A DNA stretch of 64,000 nt. Origin: Catonia carolina. Its lineage: Eukaryota > Arthropoda > Insecta > Hemiptera > Achilidae. The number at the start of each line of letters is the position of its first letter. The first letter of the stretch is position 1. Both the position numbers and the translations under genes were made by a program. Below are positions 57,391 to 64,000 of the stretch, piece after piece. Below the pieces are notes generated by a model. That model searched no databases. It saw nothing but the letters and a program-made list of their open reading frames with translations, and had not been told where the DNA came from. Location: the NCBI GenBank assembly GCA_035578175.1, contig JAQMRL010000003.1:58388672-58452671 (forward strand), given 5' to 3'.

Positions 57391-57654
57391 ATTTTAAATA
57401 TACGGCTGTTGATAATATCTGCATAGACTGTTTGATAAAATATAACACATATATCTGCTTAGATATCAATTTACCCTTTTATGGTTGGAGCTGTAGATCT
57501 ACTAAGATTTTAACTACTTCCTCCAAAATTTTTTTGAATGTTTTGCTCACAGAAAGTTAGTGAAAGAAAAGTCACAAAAGTATTCTTTCCTGCATATATG
57601 ATGTCTTATGATACTCTTTTTTGTTTTGGTTTTATGTCTAACTGTTATGCACAT

Positions 57655-57776
57655 TAAAGCTAATGCAAATGGTGGAAAGCGATAAATAAAAATATGCCAG
57701 ACCTGACCAGAAATTTAACCCAGAGCCCCTGGTCTAGAAACCAGTGGTGTTGACCACTAAGCCAACAAGCCGACCA
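57655..57776 (-). repeat. tRNA-derived SINE in a FANCI intron
   Basis: Minus strand from 57776: GGCTTAGTGGTCAACACCAC (A box), GGGTTAAATTTCTGG (degenerate B box), CAGGTCTGGCATATTTTTAT linker. Confidence 0.6.
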
Positions 57777-57889
57777 AAGATGATGGTACTGACTGATTGA
57801 GGAGAGACTGAAAATCTACTAGTGCTGTTTGTATTTATATCACAATAAATATTTGCTGAATTAAGAACAGCCATTAATTTCAAACATCA

Positions 57890-58290
57890 AGTTCACGATG
57901 AATGGTAGATAATCCTCAACCACATTAAGTCTACAAGGAAAATGAGTATAACAGACAGAATGAGCAAAAGGAGAGTATCCTTTTATGACCACTTCTGCAG
58001 AGTACCTACCACAATACCCACTAAGCTGCTCCTAAACAACCAAGAAGACTCAAAATAAGGCTTGAAGGACTTACATAACTGAAGAAATGATCAAAAAATG
58101 AGAAGAAAACCTCCTTTTCAGAAAACAAAAAAGCAATACATCATTATTACAGAGAAAATACAAGCCGCCAGATTGAAAAATATGAAGCAGATATAGGAAT
58201 GAAAGAGGTAGAATCAAACTATCTCCACAGCTTGAAGACTTAATGGACATGGAATGACTTTAATGCTCCTATTTGAGCGAAAACTAAGGG
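57890..58290 (+). pseudogene. LINE reverse transcriptase C-terminal tail in a FANCI intron
   Basis: The plus strand gives MSITDRMSKRRVSFYDHFCR, then VPTTIPTKLLL and later KNMKQ-like fragments. A (L/I)-x-x-R-x-x-x-RR-x-SF-(F/Y)-x-H-x-x-R motif marks the C-terminal region of an R1/RTE-like group, and a short tail like that at 14290-14460 follows. It is opposite in strand to the host gene. Confidence 0.5.
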
Positions 58291-58325
58291 GGAAAATTTG
58301 CTGAATTAAATAACCATTCATTTAC

Positions 58326-58463
58326 CTTGCATTTAGTACTAAGCAAACCAATACACTTTGTGAATGTTTCAAGGTCTCCTGTAAGTCTTGGAATATATTG
58401 TGCTTGCTTTTTGGTTTGTCGTACTACATTCTCATGTTTTTCCCCTTCTTTGACTGGTATATC
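58326..58463 (-). CDS. FANCI: FANCI, internal coding exon
   Basis: 138 bases (46 codons, phase 0) between a TGTTTTTATAG acceptor and a TGCAAG|GTAAAT donor on the minus strand. The peptide includes KHENVVRQTKKQAQYIPRLT and GDLETFTKCIGLLSTKCK. It corresponds to the stretch between the helical repeat end and the conserved KL-x-T-x-RDF block of FANCI: charged, then an I-P-x-L-like segment, then a helix. Confidence 0.7.
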
Positions 58464-58479
58464 CTATAAAAACAACACA

Positions 58480-59395
58480 TATGTTATATTACTTAAATTA
58501 ATACTATTACTTTTTAGAGAACAAACTCAAAAGAAATTTGAGTTAACCATTCTGTGCTGCATACACCCATTATAGACAAAGAAAATGTGAAGAAGTTGTT
58601 AGTTTGATATATTAGCAAACAAACTAGTAATGATATTTTGTACAAAGTTTCTACAATTTACAAGGATATATTCCATATAATAGCATTTGGAATGATAATT
58701 ATTAACAAATTAAATTTAAGAATGATGAAGTGATATTGACTACTGCTGCCATCTACACAGAATATAAAAAAAAGTTGAATTCAATAACTGAACAGTTTCC
58801 ACAAATAACTGAAGATATAACATCTAAAAAAGATAAATTTAGTTTCAATTTGTATACTCTGATAGTGAATACACCTAAGAAAATAAAATCATAAGAAAAA
58901 AACTAATATTATAGCAGCATAAAAGGTTAGTAAAGATTATAATATACAACAACCTCGCTCAACTGAATTAATTGGGACTAGGACCTGTTCAGATATCGTA
59001 ATGTTCGGATTATCTGAAAAATGTGCAATTTTTTATCTCTAATATGTGTGTGTTGCAATCTCTTCAATTTAGAACAACAAGCAACCCTATGACCCAAGGA
59101 TAATTGTATGATGAGGATGATGTGTATGACATGTAAATGAGGTGTAGTCTTGTACAGATCCAGGCCAACCATTCCTGAGAGAATATGGTTAATTAAACAC
59201 CAACCATAAAAGTACACCAGTATCCACTGTCTAGTATTCAATTTTGGTTAGGATTTGTAAAGATAGACAGATTTTAATAACTATAAATGTAAATTTATAG
59301 TACCTTTTTATGCATGCGATTTGTGTCCAGCATAAACATTGAAACAGTATAAACAAATATCTTTTAATGTCACAATAACTATAAAAAAGTATGAA
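58480..59395. other. FANCI intron
   Basis: AT-rich. A stretch at about 58947-59015 (CCTCGCTCAACTGAATTAAT, TTCGGATTATCTGAAAAATG) looks like one end of a Tigger-type MITE, but no matching second end was found. Confidence 0.35.
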
Positions 59396-59401
59396 TATTA
59401 C

Positions 59402-59474
59402 CTCAATATACAGTATAAATTCTGGAATAACAGCTGATAAATGGAAACTTGCAAGTTTTACAATCTTTTCAAAT
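59402..59474 (-). CDS. FANCI: FANCI, internal coding exon
   Basis: 73 bases between a TTTATTTTTCAG acceptor and a TTGAG|GTAATA donor on the minus strand. The first base completes an Arg codon begun in the exon at 62911. The peptide FEKIVKLASFHLSAVIPEFI matches the FEK-x-VKL-x-x-x-HL segment of FANCI's C-terminal helical region. Confidence 0.72.
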
Positions 59475-59479
59475 CTGAA

Positions 59480-60528
59480 AAATAAACATAATGACTTTCA
59501 TTAATATTTTTAGTAGAAGAACCGAGTAAAAGAGCATAAACTTAAAACCTGCACCACCTTAAATCTTGACCAGTGGGCAAATACTTCAATACAAAGAAGA
59601 TAATAAAAATATTGGGCGCCAGCTCTAGCCGTAGAGTATAAGAAAATAAAATAAATAAAACATTATAATGCATCAATTGTTGATAAAATTATTCCTTAAA
59701 TTATCCTAACCTGTTTTAAATATAGCCAACCTTTTCATCCCGTGACTTTAATTAAAAACAAAACTTAAAAACCCCTTAATACATACAAAATGAAACGTTT
59801 AAAATCAATACCTCTTAACTTAATACCTCTCCTCTTTCTTCTTCTTCTCCTCATCCTCCTGGTCACCTCTTTAAATAATTCTTATCTCCTTTTTAAACAA
59901 CTGTTCCTAGCTGAATTCCAAATGGAACTGATTTCGGTCTCTGATATCCGAAATCAAGGTTGAAACATCTGGTTGACAAGCCTCCCTCTCCTACCAACTT
60001 GGAGGGCCAAAAGGAAGAAGTATCCCAATGATTGGCTATATGTTGGCAGGTGGAAGAAAGGCCCAAAAACACTTAAGGGAAAATACACCCACCAAATGAA
60101 CACTATCCTGAATCAAATGATTGACAGTTAGCTATATTTACAACTTATTGTCTAACTAATATGCTCATGTAACAACTTCTAACAATAGGGGTTTTCCCAT
60201 ACACCACTTGAAAGGTTTTACTTTAGTTCTGGAAGTTACAGTAATTAGAAATGACCATAACTTCCATTTTTTGTACTTTACAACAGCACAAACTAAACAA
60301 GTAACCAATGATACAAAAATTTAAAATTGTCTTACAACTTCATCATTGGAAAATTAATGTATGCTGACAAAAAGCATATTAGAATTGGTAATTAATGAAC
60401 ACTGCAAAGAATTTTTAAAAACATTTCTTTCAATTTAACTTATATTATTTCTTCATTCACTTACCTTCCATCATTACAAAATAGTTGAACAAATTAATAA
60501 ACATTTTTGTATGTTATATTTTTATTAT
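59480..60528. other. FANCI intron, first part
   Basis: Mostly AT-rich. A less AT-rich stretch at about 59940-60060 (CTGGTTGACAAGCCTCCCTC, TTGGAGGGCCAAAAGG) does not match other parts of the window. Confidence 0.35.
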
Positions 60529-60532
60529 ATTA

Positions 60533-61475
60533 CGAGGGTAGGCTGATAACTAATGCACACATGCTTGTAGAAAGCAAACAAAATGAACTTCAGAAGTGCG
60601 GCTGGTGGCACTAGGAAGTACTACTTTTCCTTTATATGCTTGTGCAGTTTGAAAACGTTGCGTTCATCCAGTTTGTTTTGAGTAGTGGAAATAATGCGTC
60701 GTGTTCTGGTGCTACATCAACGTGCGTTAAACAACGTGCTGTTATCGAATTTACTGTGATGAAGGAGACAACTTTCTTTTGAATATTGTGACAAGGACAA
60801 GTCATGGGTTCATCATTACAACCCTGAAGAAAAAAGGCAGAGTGCTGAGTATCGTCATCCACATTCTCTCAATGTGAAAAAGTTCAAAACACAACCATCA
60901 CAAAAAAACTTCTTTTGACTGTGTTTTGGGATGCTCGCCGAGTTTATGTGACTGATTACCTAGATAGAGGGGCAATAGTAAATTCTACTCAGTACATACA
61001 GACTCTAAAACACCTCCGACGTTGAGTTTGTCGTGTTAGAGGCAGCCTGGCGCCAATAATCTTGCAACATGACAATGCTTGTTCACACACTTTGGGTGCA
61101 ACTGGAGAGGTTCTGAGAAAACTGAAGTTTGAACCGATTCCACACCCTCCTTATTCCCTCGACATCACGATTTTTATTTTTTTCCTCTATTTAAGAGAGA
61201 CCGTAAGGGTAATCATTACAGCTCGGACAATGAGGTGAAGGCAGCTATTGCGTCCTGGGTGTGAGAAAAGTTGGAAGAATTTTTCAAAGATGGAATGAAA
61301 AAACTTGTTTTACGTTGGGAGAAATGTGTAATGCTTAAAGGTGACTATGTTGAAAAATAAATAAATGATTTTGAAGGTTAGGAATTTTAATTTAATTTGT
61401 TTTTTACCCGATCTTGCTATTTGTTTTTATTCACGTTCTAGAAGCATGTGTGCATTAGTTATCAGCCCACCCTTG
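60533..61475 (+). mobile_element. Internally deleted mariner, related to 24751-26098
   Basis: 943 bp with TIRs similar to the intact mariner (CGAGGGTAGGCTGATAACTA at the left, CTTATCAGCC-type right end altered to TTATCAGCCCACCCTTG) and TA at both outer edges (60531-60532 and 61476-61477). About 405 bp is missing at the join near 60750, where ATCGAATTT meets GTGATGAAGGAG. This removes the second helix-turn-helix and linker. The DDE part keeps recognisable sequence but has further small deletions and a TGA in place of an Arg codon (61024). It lies within a FANCI intron on the opposite strand. Confidence 0.9.
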
Positions 61476-61479
61476 TATG

Positions 61480-62280
61480 ATATATGACAAGTCAAAAAAT
61501 TTGAAAAGCAATAAGAAGGTTATACTACTGGGCAGAACACAAATAGAAGATTTAAGTATTCAGACTTTAGCTTGAATCGGTAAAGAAAAACCTTGTTTTC
61601 ACTGTTCATATTCATAAATCAACTTGTAATTGTCTGCTAAAATTATTAAAAAAAGGCAACAGAAGTTTCTATTTTATTAGCAGGTAAATATTACATTACC
61701 ACAACTTACTCAATGAAAATGTACACTTGAACGTGATAAGTGTTTCAGAAATTGTTATAGTGGATGTTCAAAACATTCATTGACATAATAAATAGTTTTT
61801 CTAGCAATGTTTGAAATGATTTTCCAAACTACTATAAAATGGAAGATCTTTTAAATGATTTGGTAGTTTGTTATAAATTGATGGAAGCATAAATTGGTGC
61901 TATTTCATATCATTGTTCAATGTTGCACAATTCTAAAAACTGTTTGTATCTGGTCGGGTCAAATAGACATTTTTATTTTTTCAGAAATAATGTACTCTTA
62001 TAAACATGGAAATCTATACTAAAATTATAAATTAATGTTTGTTTAAGATAATCTCAGAAACTACCCAATTGATTTTAAAAATCCTTTCTGTAGGAGAAAG
62101 CTCAGGGCTTTATGTATAACACTGGCTAAATAACGCGCTATATAATTTTTAAATTTTGAAAAAATATTTGAGATTGATAAAATGAAGTAATCTTGTTTTA
62201 TTTGTTTGATAAGGTTTGTCTCCTATACATAAATTTTATTCTATTCTATACAATGTACTGTCATATGCAGTCAGGTATTA
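61480..62280. other. FANCI intron, middle part
   Basis: AT-rich DNA with no feature I can support. Confidence 0.4.
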
Positions 62281-62282
62281 GG

Positions 62283-62440
62283 GATGGCTGCATTAGCGTA
62301 GTTGGCAACGTGCTTGCCTCTCACCATGCGGCCTTGGGTTCGGATCCCTTTCAGGCACGGCATATTTTCATATGTTATAAAACATCATTTCATCCTTCAC
62401 CATCTGCATTAGCAGTAGTTGCAGAACAGTCGGACGTTAA
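62283..62440 (+). repeat. tRNA-derived SINE, second family
   Basis: Head with GCATTAGCGTAGTTGGCAAC and GGGTTCGGATCCC. Body CAGGCACGGCATATTTTCAT, TTCATCCTTCACCATCTGC, GCAGAACAGTCGGACG, then an A-run. It aligns with 31535-31780 but lacks that copy's AAT insert. GGTATCAGGGATGG after the A-run repeats GGTATTAGGGATGG before the head, a likely target-site duplication of about 14 bp. Confidence 0.75.
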
Positions 62441-62910
62441 AAAAAGGTATCAGGGATGGTATAGTAATCCTCTACAATACAGCATTCTTTTCTTTCCTTT
62501 TTACAAATTATTTATGAGAGAGATGTAAAAAAATAATGTCATATTCAACTTCTGCTTAGAAAGTTATTTAAACCTTCAAAAAATCAAAGAGACGTACTAT
62601 TTTTTTTAAGAAATAAATTACAACAAAAAATTAACAGTTATTCTCAGGTCATATTTCTCTTCTATTATAAGGAAATTATATAAGTCTTCACAAATTGTAA
62701 CACTGACATTCTGTTTGCTTTCAATATCTAACAAGATATCAAACAACTAAAAAATGGCAAAGTTGTAATGCTTCATAATAGAACTTGCAAAATTTACCAA
62801 GAATAATAAAAATACAACTGCCCCCACTGTACTGGCAAAATGTAAATAAATGAACAACTCATAAATTCAACTGTTTGATAGTGTCAGTAATTCAGAATTT
62901 GTTTACAAAC

Positions 62911-63127
62911 CTGGCTTCCTGATAGAAAAGATTTTGAGGTGAAGAAAACGAACTGAAGTACTTAGTGATATCAGTAAGAGTAGTAAATATTCTAGACAAC
63001 AACTGGAAAACAATTTCTGTACAATTTCCCAGAGGTACAGAAATGCAAATAATTGTCTGAGCAATATTTATAGGCAGTCCAGCTTGGCGCACCAATTCAC
63101 GTTCCCTTCGTCTGTTTCTATTGATTC
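62911..63127 (-). CDS. FANCI: FANCI, internal coding exon (most 5' one in the window)
   Basis: 217 bases between a TTATTTTCTAG acceptor and a GCCAG|GTTTGT donor on the minus strand. The frame gives NRNRRRERELVRQAGLPINI, then a long amphipathic helical stretch (IFTTLTDITKYFSSFSS), ending in YQEA plus a split Arg codon that the next exon completes. It belongs to the C-terminal alpha-solenoid. Upstream exons would lie beyond or near the window edge. I could not place one with confidence at 63130-64000. Confidence 0.65.
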
Positions 63128-63214
63128 CTAGAAAATAACAATTTAAATATACAATGTTATGAATAAAATCAAAATAATTCTACCTGTTAATCTTTAATTT
63201 TGAGTATTTTACAA

Positions 63215-63355
63215 CAACTTTTTTGGCATTACCAAAAAAGCAAAACAGAGTTGGTTCAGTGACAGAGAGAAGTGGAGAGAAGTTGTGTTGGACCCAATCT
63301 GAGGAAACTTGGAAGAGGATACAGAAGATGATGATGATGATGATACAACACCTTA
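63215..63355 (+). pseudogene. Possible LINE extreme 3' end with ATG-repeat tail
   Basis: Reads VTERSGEKLCWTQSEETWKR followed by a GATGATGATGATGATGAT run. A short D-R-x-x-W-R-like ending before a GATGAT tail is typical of certain LINE 3' ends. Too short to be sure. Confidence 0.3.
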
Positions 63356-63359
63356 CAAT

Positions 63360-64000
63360 TTGTGAACTGCTGCTGTATTCAGCACATCTGACTTCTTCGA
63401 ATGGCATACCCTCAGTGGACATTGGTGATCATCATCATCAATCCGATCCAATCCACCATAGATCAGAAAAAGTCCACTGAAGAGAGATTAGTTTATTGTC
63501 TTAGGTTTTTCAGCCAGAATGTTATGTGTTTGGCCCGAACCTGTTCTCTCTTCGATTTTCCCCTGCATTACCAGCCTAAGTAACAAGTATTTTTCACTTT
63601 CTCTCTTGATATTACCACAGTAAAACATTTTTCATCTATTGACAATGCTCAGAATCTCTCCCACTCTCTCTTCATTCCCTCACAACTAATGAAAGATACT
63701 GTTATGTGTCCAAGAAGCATAGGAGCAAGGAAGCGTCAAATGCTTTTCTAGATCCCGAAGTTATTAAAGACATTCCATGTTCAAAGTTATTAAATCCATG
63801 ACATCTACTGGATTTTGTAAAAATATTTTAGAAATAAGATCGAATGGCACAGCTCTCAAAACAAACTGAACAAGAAATAATTTCTTTTACATTACTATTT
63901 TTCAATTATTTTAAGATACTGATTTTTAATACCATTTCCAATGAAACATGCAAGTGTGGCAGCGCTTCGTATCACTTTATTTTGCCCATATCAGAAGGGA
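63360..64000. other. No recognised gene
   Basis: Probably FANCI intron or upstream sequence. No exon with good splice sites was recognised. Confidence 0.35.

Noticed and set aside
58947..59015. Tigger-type MITE in a FANCI intron
   Set aside because: Only one end-like sequence is visible and no second end could be matched.
1..64000. CRISPR array, rRNA gene or prokaryotic operon
   Set aside because: No regularly spaced identical repeats of that type, no rRNA-like sequence, and intron-containing genes throughout.

Overview
The window is AT-rich, repeat-dense nuclear DNA from an animal, most likely an arthropod and perhaps a hemipteran insect. The reasons are spliced introns, mariner, DD41D and pogo-type DNA transposons, a full-length non-LTR retrotransposon, a Penelope-like element and many tRNA-derived SINEs. 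There are no operons, no ribosome-binding-site logic and no bacterial gene density. The taxonomic guess rests on repeat style only. Host coding sequence is scarce. On the minus strand, 54.1-63.1 kb holds five exons that read as the C-terminal end of Fanconi anaemia group I protein (FANCI), with introns full of transposon debris. On the minus strand at 42.2-43.6 kb, two exon-like segments with good splice sites form the start of a gene I do not recognise. Everything else I can interpret is mobile-element sequence. Layout: 1-3.7 kb holds a broken THAP-domain gene flanked by a GC-richer repeated motif, followed by weak polymerase and reverse-transcriptase scraps. 6-9.7 kb has tRNA-like SINEs, two copies of a 400-bp repeat and a foldback hairpin. 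11.9-14.5 kb has minus-strand non-LTR remnants with a rearranged, duplicated 3' end. 19.6-20.6 kb is a Penelope-like remnant (GIY-YIG endonuclease) with a hammerhead-ribozyme-like motif at its 3' side. 22.2-23.6 kb is a DD41D transposon with two nonsense codons. 24.75-26.1 kb is a structurally intact DD34D mariner. 26.8-33.7 kb has palindromic repeats, a deleted pogo-like element, a Tc1/mariner-related element with long TIRs, and SINEs. 33.7-36.9 kb is a non-autonomous LTR retrotransposon whose internal region encodes only a SAP/coiled-coil protein. 38.3-39.0 kb is a degenerate tandem repeat. 40.2-41.9 kb has two opposing reverse-transcriptase C-terminal remnants. 44-45.8 kb has three SINEs and a GC-richer block. 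47.0-48.0 kb is an inverted copy of the palindromic repeat. 48.7-52.3 kb is a full-length RTE-like non-LTR element with target-site duplication, broken only by a frameshift in a TA repeat. The FANCI region completes the window, including a second foldback element and an internally deleted mariner. How the parts relate: only the mariner transposase (24.9-26.0 kb) looks able to encode a complete enzyme, and the deleted mariner at 60.5 kb has matching ends it could in principle act on. The non-LTR element keeps its endonuclease and RT active-site residues but not a single open frame. No CRISPR, rRNA or canonical tRNA gene was seen. I did not find a convincing unknown multi-gene system. The most unusual signals are the Penelope-associated ribozyme-like motif, the SAP/hendecad LTR element, the palindromic repeat family and the unidentified two-exon gene.
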